Below are positions 25,651 through 34,391 of a stretch of DNA of 43,096 bases, piece after piece; position 1 is the first letter of the stretch, and the number at the start of each line of letters is the position of its first letter. The stretch is from Thermosediminibacterales bacterium. Its GTDB lineage: Bacteria; Bacillota; Thermosediminibacteria; Koleobacterales; JARRCM01. The stretch is taken from positions 1 through 43,096 of the forward strand of contig JARRCM010000028.1 of the NCBI GenBank assembly GCA_029982205.1. The letters are read 5' to 3'. Below the pieces are notes generated by a model, which did not search any database, was not told where the DNA came from, and saw only the letters and a list, made by a program, of their open reading frames with translations. The position numbers were made by a program, and so were the translations under genes.

Positions 25651-26940
25651 ATGTCTGCAGTTGCACTGCAAATCCATGACATAATATGTTCATATGGCAG
25701 CAGGCCGGTACTTGATGGTATTACCTTTCGTATCAATAAAGGAGATTTTGTTGGGATTATAGGCCCTAATGGTTCGGGTAAAACCACACTCCTAAAAACA
25801 ATCAGCCGGGTTTTGACTCCCCGATCAGGAAAAATAGTGTTATTAAACAAGGATATTAACTTTATGACCAGGCCAGAAATAGCCCGCAGGCTGGCTGTTG
25901 TAGCTCAAGATAACAGGATAGATTTTGATTTTACTGTTGAAGAGGTTGTTCTGATGGGCCGTCTTCCTCACCTTAGAAGGTTTGAAAAAGAAAGCCAAAA
26001 GGACCTTGCCAAGGCGCATAAAGCAATGGAATTGACCCGGACGTCTCATCTCGCATCCCGTCTCATAACCGAACTGAGCGGCGGGGAAAAGCAAAGAGTC
26101 ATGATAGCCAGGGCCCTGACCCAGCAACCGGAAGTTTTGCTTCTTGATGAGCCTACGTCTCACCTGGACATCAACCACCAGACCGAGATCCTGGACTTGA
26201 TGAAAAAGCTTAGCAGGGAAAACAAACTAACCATAGCTGCGGTTTTACATGACCTCAACACGGCTGCCCACTACTGTGATTATCTTATTCTTCTGTCGGA
26301 AGGAAAAGTGTTTGCTCTTGGTTCTCCACAGGAAGTCATTACAGCTGACAATATCAAGGCTGTATATAACAGTGATGTTCTTGTAACCAATCACCCTGTT
26401 TATAAAAGGCCGATGGTAACCCCCCTCTCCAGGCTGGAGGAAAGCCCTGAGCGTGAAATGTTGAATTTTTCCGTCCATGTGGTCGGGGGAGGGGGAGCGG
26501 CTTCACCGCTTCTCCAGAAACTTGTCACAAGTGGCTACAGAGTTACCGCAGGGGTGCTTAACATAAGTGACAGTGATTGGCAAAAGGCCAAAGCATTGGG
26601 AATCCCGGTGGTAGAAGCACCTCCGTTTTCGGCTATTACAGAAAAAGGCTATAAAAACAATCTTGAATTAATGCAGAAGGCTGATGCCGTTATACTGGCA
26701 AGTATCCCATTTGGATTTGGGAATTTAAAAAACCTCGAAGCGGTTCTTGCGGCTGCACAAAATGGCCGTTTTACAATTGTTTTAGAAGAAGATGACATAA
26801 CCAGGCGAGATTACACTGATGGAGAGGCCTCTAAAATTTATTACAATCTTATTAAGAATGAAGTATACATTGTTCACAGCATTAAAGAGGTTTTAGATGT
26901 TTTAGCGCAGGAGGTGAAGAAGTGCAAAGGGGGAAACTGA
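25651..26940 (+). CDS. btuD: Corrinoid ABC transporter ATPase with extra C-terminal domain
   Basis: A 429-residue protein, much longer than a typical BtuD (about 250). Residues 1-260 are a standard ABC ATPase: Walker A GPNGSGKTTLL (about 38), signature LSGGEKQRVMIARAL (about 141), Walker B VLLLDEPTSHLDI, and switch AAVLHDLNTAAH. Residues about 268-425 form a second domain starting FSVHVVGGGGAASPLLQKL and containing GIPVVEAPPFSAITEKG, ADAVILASIPFGFGNLKN and FTIVLEEDDITRRDYTDG; it looks like a Rossmann-type alpha/beta fold with a glycine-rich loop. Its function is not known to me; nucleotide or corrinoid sensing is a guess. ATG 25651 follows AGGGGAGG. The stop overlaps cobU by 19 bp. Confidence 0.9.
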   Translation: MSAVALQIHDIICSYGSRPVLDGITFRINKGDFVGIIGPNGSGKTTLLKTISRVLTPRSGKIVLLNKDINFMTRPEIARRLAVVAQDNRIDFDFTVEEVVLMGRLPHLRRFEKESQKDLAKAHKAMELTRTSHLASRLITELSGGEKQRVMIARALTQQPEVLLLDEPTSHLDINHQTEILDLMKKLSRENKLTIAAVLHDLNTAAHYCDYLILLSEGKVFALGSPQEVITADNIKAVYNSDVLVTNHPVYKRPMVTPLSRLEESPEREMLNFSVHVVGGGGAASPLLQKLVTSGYRVTAGVLNISDSDWQKAKALGIPVVEAPPFSAITEKGYKNNLELMQKADAVILASIPFGFGNLKNLEAVLAAAQNGRFTIVLEEDDITRRDYTDGEASKIYYNLIKNEVYIVHSIKEVLDVLAQEVKKCKGGN

Positions 26941-27512
26941 TCTTAGTAACGGGCGGAGCCCGCAGCGGTAAAAGCAGCTTTGCCGAAAAGCTGGCAGCAG
27001 AAATGAAAAAAAATGTTATATATTTAGCTACTTGTGAACCCCTTGACGAAGAGATGGCCCGGCGTATTGATGTTCATAAAAAAAGCCGGCCTTCCGACTG
27101 GGACACTGTTGAGGAGCCGCTGGCCGCATCTTCGGTGATAGCTGAAAAGGGTAGTTCAGATTGTGTGATTCTACTGGATTGCCTGGCTCTTCTGGTTTCA
27201 AACCTCCTGCTGTCAGGAAGGGAACAACCGGATACATATACTGGTCGAGCTGTACTGGCTGAAATCGAAAGGCTTGCAAAAACAAGCAGAAACTCGGCAG
27301 CCCATGTTATCATCGTTACAAACGAGGTCGGCATGGGTCTGGTTCCGGAATACCCTATAGGCAGACTCTACCGTGATGTATTAGGAAAGGCCAATCAAAT
27401 AATAGCCGCTGCTGCCGATGAGGTGTATCTATTAATATCAGGAATACCTGTAGATGTTAAAAAACTTGCGGTATCGAAGCTGCAGAGAGGACAGCTTAAC
27501 CTAGAAACTTAA
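26922..27512 (+). CDS. cobU: Adenosylcobinamide kinase / guanylyltransferase CobU
   Basis: A 196-residue bifunctional enzyme that phosphorylates adenosylcobinamide and then attaches GMP, giving AdoCbi-GDP. The P-loop is VTGGARSGKSSFAEKLA (residues 9-25), the guanylylated histidine is in DVHKKSRPSDW (about 45-55), and the C-terminal family block is TNEVGMGLVPEYPIGRLYRD. The length is typical. The start GTG 26922 lies inside the end of btuD after GGAGG, so the two are translationally coupled. Confidence 0.95.
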   Translation: MQRGKLILVTGGARSGKSSFAEKLAAEMKKNVIYLATCEPLDEEMARRIDVHKKSRPSDWDTVEEPLAASSVIAEKGSSDCVILLDCLALLVSNLLLSGREQPDTYTGRAVLAEIERLAKTSRNSAAHVIIVTNEVGMGLVPEYPIGRLYRDVLGKANQIIAAAADEVYLLISGIPVDVKKLAVSKLQRGQLNLET

Positions 27513-27525
27513 TTCGGAGGATAGT

Positions 27526-28485
27526 ATGGCCTTACAGATTGTTCTCGCATTTATTATAGACCTCTTAACAGGAGATCCTCAGGGATTTCCTCACCCCGTC
27601 GTTATTATCGGCAGGGCGATTACTGCTCTAGAAAGATGTTTGCTGCCGTTATGCAGGAACAAATGGCACGAGCGGCTTGCAGGAACATTTTTGACGGTAA
27701 CTATCGTTTTTGGAACATACTTGGTAGTTTATATGATTCTTCGAAGCTTTACTATGATTCATCCCCGGTTAGGGTATGTTGTATCTGTATGGCTTATTTC
27801 TTCTTCCCTTGCGGTCCGCAGTCTTGCCGCGGCCGGAATGAAGGTCCTAAAACCTCTAATTCTACATGACCTGAAGTCGGCACGCTACAACCTGGGAATG
27901 ATTGTTGGTCGTGATACCGAAAAATTGCCCGAGGACGAAATAATACGCGGGGCTGTAGAAACTATCGCAGAAAACATTGTAGATGGTGTCATATCACCTC
28001 TGTTTTATGCGTTTCTCGGGGGTGCTCCGCTGGCCCTTGCGTATAAAGCTGTCAATACTCTGGATTCAATGGTAGGATATAAGAATGAACGCTACCTTCA
28101 TTTTGGCCGGGCCTCCGCAAGACTAGACGACCTTGCAAATTACCTGCCTGCCAGGATAACCGGAATCTTAATTGTAATAACCGCCTTATTATTGAGAAAA
28201 GACTGGCGAGGTGCCTGGCAGACAATTCTGCGTGACGCCAGAAAACACCCCAGTCCCAACAGCGGCATACCTGAATCCGGGATAGCCGGGGCATTGGGGA
28301 TAAGGTTAGGCGGGCTCAATTTTTACCAGGGCATTCCTTCTTTTCGAGCCTACCTTGGTGTGGCCAAACAGCCCCTTTCTCCTAACCATATTAAGGATTC
28401 AATAAACATTATGTACCTAACATCCGTACTGGGTGTTTTGATAGGAACTGCCGGAGTAGTGTTAATAAATTGTGTTATTGATTAG
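27526..28485 (+). CDS. cbiB: Adenosylcobinamide-phosphate synthase CbiB
   Basis: A 319-residue membrane protein that joins aminopropanol phosphate (from threonine phosphate) to adenosylcobyric acid. It begins LQIVLAFIIDLLTGDPQGFP and continues HPVVIIGRAI; the GDP-x4-HPV block is the family signature. Later motifs are IVGRDTEKLPEDEIIRGAVE and YGxR-type KNERYLHFGRASARLDD. Four to five membrane segments are predicted. The start ATG follows CGGAGG. It uses the product of CobD, encoded three genes downstream. Confidence 0.95.
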   Translation: MALQIVLAFIIDLLTGDPQGFPHPVVIIGRAITALERCLLPLCRNKWHERLAGTFLTVTIVFGTYLVVYMILRSFTMIHPRLGYVVSVWLISSSLAVRSLAAAGMKVLKPLILHDLKSARYNLGMIVGRDTEKLPEDEIIRGAVETIAENIVDGVISPLFYAFLGGAPLALAYKAVNTLDSMVGYKNERYLHFGRASARLDDLANYLPARITGILIVITALLLRKDWRGAWQTILRDARKHPSPNSGIPESGIAGALGIRLGGLNFYQGIPSFRAYLGVAKQPLSPNHIKDSINIMYLTSVLGVLIGTAGVVLINCVID

Positions 28486-28506
28486 GTGGAATGAGGAGGA
28501 ATTGTA

Positions 28507-29241
28507 ATGACCGGTTTCTTACTGGCTTTGAGTTTCCTTACAAGAATACCCGTACGCCCTGTAAAAGATATAAACGATAGACGTCTGGCTTCATGCAGCA
28601 TTTATTTTCCCGTAGTTGGACTGGTAATAGGTATTATCCTCGCTGCCGGTGACAATCTAGCCTCCCGACTCTTTCCACCGCTTGTTGTGGCAGCCCTAGA
28701 CCTGTTAATACTTTTTGCAGAAACCGGCGGGCTGCACATTGACGGTTTCATAGATACGGCAGACGGTTTAATGAGCGGCAAACCCAGGGAAAGAATGCTT
28801 GAAATAATGAAAGACAGCCGAACAGGTGCGTTAGGAGTAACCGCTGTGATTATACTGTTAATACTGAAATTTGCCCTTTTTACAGCTCTGCCAGCTGATC
28901 ATCGTTTCGCTTCCCTGATTCTGTTTCCTTCTTTGGGGCGATGGGCTATGGTGTTGGGAATCGCCTTCTATCCCTATGCACGGAAAGGCGGGCTCGGAAA
29001 ACCCTTTGGAGACTATGTTGGTAAACGGGAATTTTTATTAGCAACATTGTTTGCCTTTGCCTTTTCGTTTACCCTGGTTCAAGAAAGGGGATTATTGGCT
29101 TTTCTGGCAGCAGGGATAGCAGCAGTGTTAGCCTCCAGGGTATTTACACATGTCCTCGGGGGGCTTACCGGAGATACTTACGGGGCCATTAATGAGCTGG
29201 TGGAAGTTGTGGTATTGATGGTTCTGGCGGCAGGAAGGTGA
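28507..29241 (+). CDS. cobS: Adenosylcobinamide-GDP ribazoletransferase CobS
   Basis: A 244-residue membrane enzyme performing the last joining step: AdoCbi-GDP plus alpha-ribazole (phosphate) to cobalamin (phosphate). The active-site block ETGGLHIDGFIDTADGLMSG with its DxxDG aspartates is present, followed by MKDSRTGALGV. Hydrophobic segments fill most of the rest. ATG 28507 follows GAGGA. It ends 4 bp before pduX. Its two substrates come from CobU, in the same operon, and CobT, encoded under the other riboswitch. Confidence 0.95.
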   Translation: MTGFLLALSFLTRIPVRPVKDINDRRLASCSIYFPVVGLVIGIILAAGDNLASRLFPPLVVAALDLLILFAETGGLHIDGFIDTADGLMSGKPRERMLEIMKDSRTGALGVTAVIILLILKFALFTALPADHRFASLILFPSLGRWAMVLGIAFYPYARKGGLGKPFGDYVGKREFLLATLFAFAFSFTLVQERGLLAFLAAGIAAVLASRVFTHVLGGLTGDTYGAINELVEVVVLMVLAAGR

Positions 29242-29245
29242 GAAA

Positions 29246-30190
29246 ATGATTAAAGCAAGTGCTCTGGCACCCGGAACATGTGGAGAACTCGTACAGGGAA
29301 GTATTGACGGAATTGATTTCCTTGTCACATGTCCTGTGGACATATTTTCTAAGGTTGATGTAACTCTTACCCGGGGAGAAAATATAATAAAGTGTGACCC
29401 CAACAGGCCAAAAACTGCCCAAGCGGTCCGCCGCAGCTTAATACGCTATGGTGAGAATTTCTACAGCGCTTATATAGAGGTTAAAAGCGGGCTTCCTACA
29501 GGAAAGGGCATGGGGAGTAGCAGTGCGGACATATCCGCAGCAGTAGCGGCAACCGCCCGGGCTTTAGGATATGAAGTTGATCCGGACGAGATAGCTGATA
29601 TCGCTCTTTCCATCGAAGCAAGCGACGGTGTGATGTACGAGGGAATCACCCTTTTTGACCACCGGCAGGGACGTATTAGACGCTTACTTGGCAAACCGCC
29701 TTCTCTTGAGATTTTGGTACTCGACCCCGGCGGTGAAGTAGATACCCTGCTATTTAACAGACACCCCGAACTCAGGGAACTCAACAGAAAAAAAGAGAGG
29801 TTGGTTATAGAAGCCCTAAATTTGGTGGAAGAAGGCTTAAGAAAGGATGATATAGAGGCTTTAGGAACAGGTGCTACAATCAGCGCCCTGGCTCACCAGG
29901 AAATCTTGCCTAAGCCTTTACTGGAAGATGTTATCCGCCTTTCAAAAGAACTGGGAGCTGTGGGTGTAAATGTCGCACACAGCGGGACGGTTATGGGAGT
30001 CCTTCTGGACCCACGACGGGTTACTGCCGAAGAGGCAGAAGGTTTTGTCCGTAAACGTTTCCCACAGATGCAAATATTAAAAACTCGCCTTATAGGCGGT
30101 GGAGTTCGTATAAAGGAGTGTAACCATGACTCATCATGTGCATGGAGGAAATATCGAAACAGCAGCACGAGAATATGGTCTAAAAGTTGA
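29246..30190 (+). CDS. pduX: L-threonine kinase (PduX, GHMP kinase family)
   Basis: A 314-residue cytosolic kinase making L-threonine O-3-phosphate, the substrate of CobD. The GHMP ATP-binding loop is GLPTGKGMGSSSADISAAVA, and the opening SALAPGTCGELVQGSIDGID is PduX-like. The C-terminal GHMP motif IGGGVRIKE sits at about residue 290, after which the frame runs another 22 residues into cobD, giving a 65-bp overlap. Family proteins normally stop soon after this motif, so the tail may be a read-on extension. ATG 29246 follows GGAAGG. Context with CobD, CbiB, CobU and CobS strongly supports the call. Confidence 0.91.
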   Translation: MIKASALAPGTCGELVQGSIDGIDFLVTCPVDIFSKVDVTLTRGENIIKCDPNRPKTAQAVRRSLIRYGENFYSAYIEVKSGLPTGKGMGSSSADISAAVAATARALGYEVDPDEIADIALSIEASDGVMYEGITLFDHRQGRIRRLLGKPPSLEILVLDPGGEVDTLLFNRHPELRELNRKKERLVIEALNLVEEGLRKDDIEALGTGATISALAHQEILPKPLLEDVIRLSKELGAVGVNVAHSGTVMGVLLDPRRVTAEEAEGFVRKRFPQMQILKTRLIGGGVRIKECNHDSSCAWRKYRNSSTRIWSKS

Positions 30191-31241
30191 TAGTATTATT
30201 GACTTTAGTGCCAACATCAATCCCCTGGGTCCTTCCCCGCGGGCTGTTGAAGCGATAAAGCAAAATCTTGATAAAATTGTTCATTATCCAGATATAGAAT
30301 ACCGAGAACTGCAGCAAGAACTGGCACGCCACCTCTCAGTCAAACCGGAACTTATAATCCCCGGTAACGGAGCCAGTGAACTTATTTATCTTATTGCAAA
30401 CCGAAAACGACCGGGTTGTGCTCTAATGCCCGCTCCCACGTTTTCAGAATATGAAATGGCCGTTAAGGGAGCAGGGGGCAAGGTGAAGTTTATAGCTCTT
30501 TCATCTAATAATAATTTTAATATTGAATTAAACGAATTTGAAAACAATCTCAGTGATATAGACATGGTTTTTTTATGCAACCCCAATAATCCTACCGGAA
30601 CAATATTAGAACGTGATAGGCTTCTTGAGTTTGTAGATAAAGCCGGTGATAAGGGTATATTTGTTGTAATAGACGAAGCTTTTATGGATTTTGTGGAAGA
30701 TGAAGACAAACGGACTCTGAGGAATGATGTTGAACAAAGAAACAACCTTTTTGTTCTGGGCTCTCTTACCAAGTTTTTTGCTCTGCCCGGGCTCCGAATT
30801 GGCTACGGGATAGGCCCGAGCTGCCTTATTAACCAGCTCCGGCAATACAAAGAACCATGGAGTATCAACATTTTCGCCCAAGCGGCTGCTTTAGCTTCAC
30901 TTCGAGATACGGAATATATCCGCAAAACTCGAAACTATATTTATAATGAAAAAATGTTTTTATTCAATGCATTAAATGAACTTCCAGGTTTTAAGGCTTA
31001 TCCATCAGCTTCAAACTATTTTTTTATCGATATACGCGGCAGCGGATTTACAGCAGCTCAACTTCAGTCAAGGTTAGGCCCTAAGGGGATCTTGATCCGC
31101 AACTGCAGTTCATACCCGTTTCTTGATGATTATTATATACGGGTAGCTGTGCGGACGCGGGAAGAGAATCTGTTTCTTATAAATGTATTAAAAAATATCC
31201 TGGAAGGTAGGTCAAACGATGTTAAGAATTATTCTCGTTAG
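30126..31241 (+). CDS. cobD: Threonine-phosphate decarboxylase CobD
   Basis: A 371-residue PLP enzyme of the class I aminotransferase fold that decarboxylates threonine phosphate to (R)-1-aminopropan-2-ol phosphate. It starts HVHGGNIETAAREYG, the family opening, then DFSANINPLGPSPRAVEAI. The PLP lysine lies in GSLTKFFALPGLRIGYG, and CNPNNPTGTI is the aspartate/asparagine loop. The start ATG 30126 follows AAGGAG and lies within the end of pduX. It is close to HisC, but the neighbours settle it. It overlaps cobC by 23 bp. Confidence 0.95.
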   Translation: MTHHVHGGNIETAAREYGLKVDSIIDFSANINPLGPSPRAVEAIKQNLDKIVHYPDIEYRELQQELARHLSVKPELIIPGNGASELIYLIANRKRPGCALMPAPTFSEYEMAVKGAGGKVKFIALSSNNNFNIELNEFENNLSDIDMVFLCNPNNPTGTILERDRLLEFVDKAGDKGIFVVIDEAFMDFVEDEDKRTLRNDVEQRNNLFVLGSLTKFFALPGLRIGYGIGPSCLINQLRQYKEPWSINIFAQAAALASLRDTEYIRKTRNYIYNEKMFLFNALNELPGFKAYPSASNYFFIDIRGSGFTAAQLQSRLGPKGILIRNCSSYPFLDDYYIRVAVRTREENLFLINVLKNILEGRSNDVKNYSR

Positions 31242-31809
31242 GCACGGCGAATCTACAGCCAATAAAGAACACCGATATGCAGGCTGCAGTGATTTTCCCC
31301 TTACAGATACCGGAAAGATGCAGGCCAGGCGGATTGCCGAGCGGCTGAGCGGGGAAGATGTTACTGCAATTTATTCAAGCAATCTAAGCAGAGCGATGGA
31401 AACTGCACGTTTTATTGCTGCCCGATTCGGCCTCTCCATAAAAGAAGAACCTTCCCTGCGTGAAATAGATTTTGGTGAATGGGAAGGCCTTACATATGAT
31501 GAAATTGGCATAAGCTGGGCAGAATTGCGAGATGCCTGGGTTGCCGACCCTGTCAACATCTCCCCTCCCGGAGGAGAAACTTTGACTAGGCTGCAAAAAC
31601 GTTCAGTAGAAGCTTTTTTAAAAATTGTCAGGCAGCACAATCAAGGTAGTGTAGTTATAGTTTCTCACGCCGGCCCAATCCGAAGTATCCTGTGTAAACT
31701 CCAGGGCCGTGATATATCCTCATTCTGGGACATTCCCGTTCAACCGGGTGATATCATTGTGGTTGATTTTGAGAACAGCAGTTTAAAAGACATTGTTATA
31801 TCAGCATGA
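31219..31809 (+). CDS. cobC: Alpha-ribazole phosphatase CobC (histidine phosphatase)
   Basis: A 196-residue phosphoglycerate-mutase-like enzyme removing phosphate from alpha-ribazole-5'-phosphate or adenosylcobalamin-5'-phosphate. The phosphohistidine motif is ILVRHGESTAN (His8), with the acid residue in LREIDFGEWEGLTYDEI and the second histidine in VIVSHAGPIRSIL. The family has many members of other function, but the operon position gives the role. It is the last gene of the riboswitch-controlled run. No clear intrinsic terminator is seen in the 66 bp before the convergent regulator gene. Confidence 0.9.
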   Translation: MLRIILVRHGESTANKEHRYAGCSDFPLTDTGKMQARRIAERLSGEDVTAIYSSNLSRAMETARFIAARFGLSIKEEPSLREIDFGEWEGLTYDEIGISWAELRDAWVADPVNISPPGGETLTRLQKRSVEAFLKIVRQHNQGSVVIVSHAGPIRSILCKLQGRDISSFWDIPVQPGDIIVVDFENSSLKDIVISA

Positions 31810-31875
31810 TTTGTGATCTAAAATATAAGGATTATCAACAAATGTTATACTATACTAATAAAAGTGGGCTTCTTT

Positions 31876-33372
31876 TTATAATAACGGGGTATAGTAATTT
31901 GTTCCCTTCTTGTTTTTGGTATTGTTTTTTAGCAGGTGGTTAATCGTATTACCTAAAATACGAATCCCTTTTTTGATTTCTTCCGGATAAACCGCTGCGA
32001 AGCTAAGGCGGAAATATCGGCTGTCTTTCTGAGTGGAGTAAAACACCGAACCGGGAACAAAAACTACATCTTTTTCCCTGCATTCCAGGTAGAGTTTGTT
32101 TGAAGAACAGCCTTCAGGTAGTGCAAGCCAGAAGGTAAGCCCTCCTTCAGGGAGATGGTAGTCAATTTCTTTAGGCATAAAGTTCTCCAGCGCTTCTGAC
32201 ATAACTTTATATCTTTCTTTATAAATTTTCTGCATATACTGTATATGTTTCTGCCAGATTCCCTTCCGTAAATACAAATCAAATGCTCTCTGAGTGAGAC
32301 CTGAAGTGGAAATATCAGAAGTATGCTTGGCAGCCAGAACATCGTTATATATCTGTTCAGGTAGCACTAGAAACGCCAGCCGCAGCCCCGGCATAAATAT
32401 TTTTGAAAAACTTTTAATATAAACTACTTTGTTGTAGTGGTCGATAGCCTTAAGAGGGGCCAGCTTTTTGCGGGAAAAATTTAACTCGCTTAAATAATCA
32501 TCTTCAATAATTAAAGTATCATATTGTTTTGCCAGCTGTAGAAGCGCTTTGCGTTTTTTTAAAGAATAACAATACCCTGTGGGGTTTTGAAAGTTTGGCA
32601 TTACATAGATGAATTTCGGATGAAACTTTTTTAGTTTCTTTTCTAAGACTTCAAGATTTATTCCGTCTTTTTCAATGGGAACTTCTATGATTTTTGCCCC
32701 ACGAGATCTAAAGGCGGCGATAGCGCCTGTATAGGTTGGGCTTTCAACAACAAGGCAATCTCCAAAATTCAAGAGCGCCTTGGCCAAAACATCGATTCCC
32801 TGCTGGGCACCGGATATGATTTGGATACATTCAGGAGTTTTTTCTATTCCATAATATCTCAGATAGGCAGTAATCGATTCTCGCAAAGGGAAAAACCCCT
32901 GGCTTTCCTGATACCCAAAGGCAAAACCTCCATCTCTATCCAGCACTTCATTTAAAACATTTTTAAAATCCTCTACTGGAAAAAGCTCAGGAGTGGGAGT
33001 TGCGCTGGCAAAGTTGATTGTATTTGAACGAATGTGTATTTGACCCTGATCCATTAATCTAAATTCTTCCTCCCGAAACGGCTCGGTTTCAGGTGGTTCT
33101 AACTGATGGAGCTGATTGTGCAGATTGTCAGAAATGTAAGTACCGCTGCCTACCCTGGAGTAAACATAACCGTGTTGTTCTAAGAGCTTATATGCGTTGA
33201 CTACGGTTACACTGTTTATCTTAAGCTGTTCTGATAGTTTGCGTATCGGCGGCAGTTTTTCATCAGGTTTTAGCCTGCCTTGTTCGATCATTTGTCGAAG
33301 CTGTAGATATAATTGAATATATAATGGCTCATCTTTACTTTTGTCTAATTGTATCGATACAAAAACGCTCAT
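31876..33372 (-). CDS. pdxR: MocR-family regulator (PdxR-like), GntR-HTH fused to aminotransferase domain
   Basis: A 498-residue regulator. Residues about 15-75 are a GntR winged helix (PPIRKLSEQLKINSVTVVNA, then YVYSRVGSGTYI). The rest is a class I aminotransferase-like domain that binds PLP as an effector; the PLP lysine is in VYIKSFSKIFMPGLRL. PdxR proteins activate pdxST when PLP is scarce and often repress themselves. It diverges from pdxST, the classic layout. ATG 33372 is chosen because GGAGGA sits 6-7 bp upstream; frames from 33378 or 33405 give a poor site. A palindrome lies over its codons 4-8. Confidence 0.9.
   Translation of the reverse strand: MSVFVSIQLDKSKDEPLYIQLYLQLRQMIEQGRLKPDEKLPPIRKLSEQLKINSVTVVNAYKLLEQHGYVYSRVGSGTYISDNLHNQLHQLEPPETEPFREEEFRLMDQGQIHIRSNTINFASATPTPELFPVEDFKNVLNEVLDRDGGFAFGYQESQGFFPLRESITAYLRYYGIEKTPECIQIISGAQQGIDVLAKALLNFGDCLVVESPTYTGAIAAFRSRGAKIIEVPIEKDGINLEVLEKKLKKFHPKFIYVMPNFQNPTGYCYSLKKRKALLQLAKQYDTLIIEDDYLSELNFSRKKLAPLKAIDHYNKVVYIKSFSKIFMPGLRLAFLVLPEQIYNDVLAAKHTSDISTSGLTQRAFDLYLRKGIWQKHIQYMQKIYKERYKVMSEALENFMPKEIDYHLPEGGLTFWLALPEGCSSNKLYLECREKDVVFVPGSVFYSTQKDSRYFRLSFAAVYPEEIKKGIRILGNTINHLLKNNTKNKKGTNYYTPLL
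33349..33362. promoter_or_regulatory. Palindromic site TTGTATCGATACAA inside pdxR start region
   Basis: A perfect 14-bp palindrome within the first codons of pdxR. It shares the TGTATCGATACA core with the intergenic copy exactly 100 bp away. It is a candidate PdxR binding site. Confidence 0.6.
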
Positions 33373-33394
33373 AAACATTCCTCCGATCTGATAT

Positions 33395-33423
33395 TGACAA
33401 TACAATCCATGTATGTCATAATA
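33395..33423 (+). promoter_or_regulatory. Sigma-A promoter of pdxST
   Basis: TTGACA (33395-33400), 17 bp, CATAAT (33418-33423). The predicted start of RNA near 33430 places the 33449 palindrome just downstream. Confidence 0.68.
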
Positions 33424-33448
33424 TTATCAATACATACAATAATTACAA

Positions 33449-33464
33449 AATGTATCGATACATT
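33449..33464. promoter_or_regulatory. Palindromic site AATGTATCGATACATT in the pdxR-pdxS gap
   Basis: A perfect 16-bp palindrome with the same 12-base core as the site at 33349. Separate half-sites (ATGTAT near 33409, ATACAT near 33430) lie between the two. This layout suggests a regulator dimer or tetramer binding across the divergent region. Confidence 0.68.
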
Positions 33465-33508
33465 AATTTTATCAAATATGTTAAAAAAAGTAAAGGGAGG
33501 AATATAAA

Positions 33509-34387
33509 ATGAGCGACCGTTATGAATTAAACAAAAACCTTGCTCAAATGCTAAAGGGAGGGGTGATTATGGACGTTACCACTCCTGAACAAGCACAAAT
33601 TGCTGAAAAAGCTGGGGCTGTAGCGGTAATGGCATTAGAAAGGGTTCCAGCTGACATCCGAAAAGAAGGCGGTGTTGCCCGGATGTCAGACCCGAAAATG
33701 ATTAAAGAAATAAAAAATGCGGTATCTATTCCTGTTATGGCAAAAGTAAGGATCGGCCACTTTGTTGAAGCACAAATCCTGGAAGAAATAGGGATTGATT
33801 ACATTGATGAAAGCGAGGTATTAACCCCTGCAGATGAGATGTTTCATATTAATAAACGCGAGTTCAAAATTCCTTTTGTTTGCGGTGCCCGCAATTTAGG
33901 TGAAGCTCTTCGCAGGATCGGTGAAGGGGCTTCGATGATAAGAACAAAGGGAGAAGCCGGTACCGGTAACGTGGTTGAAGCCGTCCGCCATATAAGGATG
34001 ATAATGTCAGAAATCCGCAAACTTCAGTTGATGCCTAAAGAAGAATTGATGACTGCAGCCAAAGAAATGGGGGCCCCGTTCCACCTTGTGGAGTACGTGG
34101 CAGAAAACGGCAGGCTTCCTGTGGTGAATTTTGCTGCCGGAGGAATTGCGACACCTGCTGATGCGGCAATGATGATGCAGCTTGGATGTGATGGGATTTT
34201 TGTCGGTTCAGGCATCTTCAAATCAGGCAATCCGGAAAAAAGAGCAAAAGCTATTGTGATGGCAACCACTTATTATAACGATCCAAAGGTAATTGCGGAA
34301 GTTTCTGAAGACCTGGGAGAACCGATGGTTGGTATAGAAATTGATAAAATAAGCGAAGAAAACCGTATGGCTGAAAGAGGATGGTAA
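33509..34387 (+). CDS. pdxS: Pyridoxal 5'-phosphate synthase subunit PdxS
   Basis: A 292-residue (beta/alpha)8 barrel that builds PLP from ribose-5-phosphate, glyceraldehyde-3-phosphate and ammonia. The opening [20 protein letters not shown], the [20 protein letters not shown] block and [13 protein letters not shown], with Schiff-base Lys79, are all family signatures. A second lysine lies in [10 protein letters not shown]. The length is standard. ATG 33509 follows AAAGGGAGG. It forms a complex with PdxT, which is encoded 4 bp downstream. Confidence 0.97.
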   Translation: MSDRYELNKNLAQMLKGGVIMDVTTPEQAQIAEKAGAVAVMALERVPADIRKEGGVARMSDPKMIKEIKNAVSIPVMAKVRIGHFVEAQILEEIGIDYIDESEVLTPADEMFHINKREFKIPFVCGARNLGEALRRIGEGASMIRTKGEAGTGNVVEAVRHIRMIMSEIRKLQLMPKEELMTAAKEMGAPFHLVEYVAENGRLPVVNFAAGGIATPADAAMMMQLGCDGIFVGSGIFKSGNPEKRAKAIVMATTYYNDPKVIAEVSEDLGEPMVGIEIDKISEENRMAERGW

Positions 34388-34391
34388 TGAT

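Noticed and set aside
31810-31875. Terminator between cobC and pdxR
   Set aside because: A T-rich stretch is present but I found no stable stem before it on either strand.
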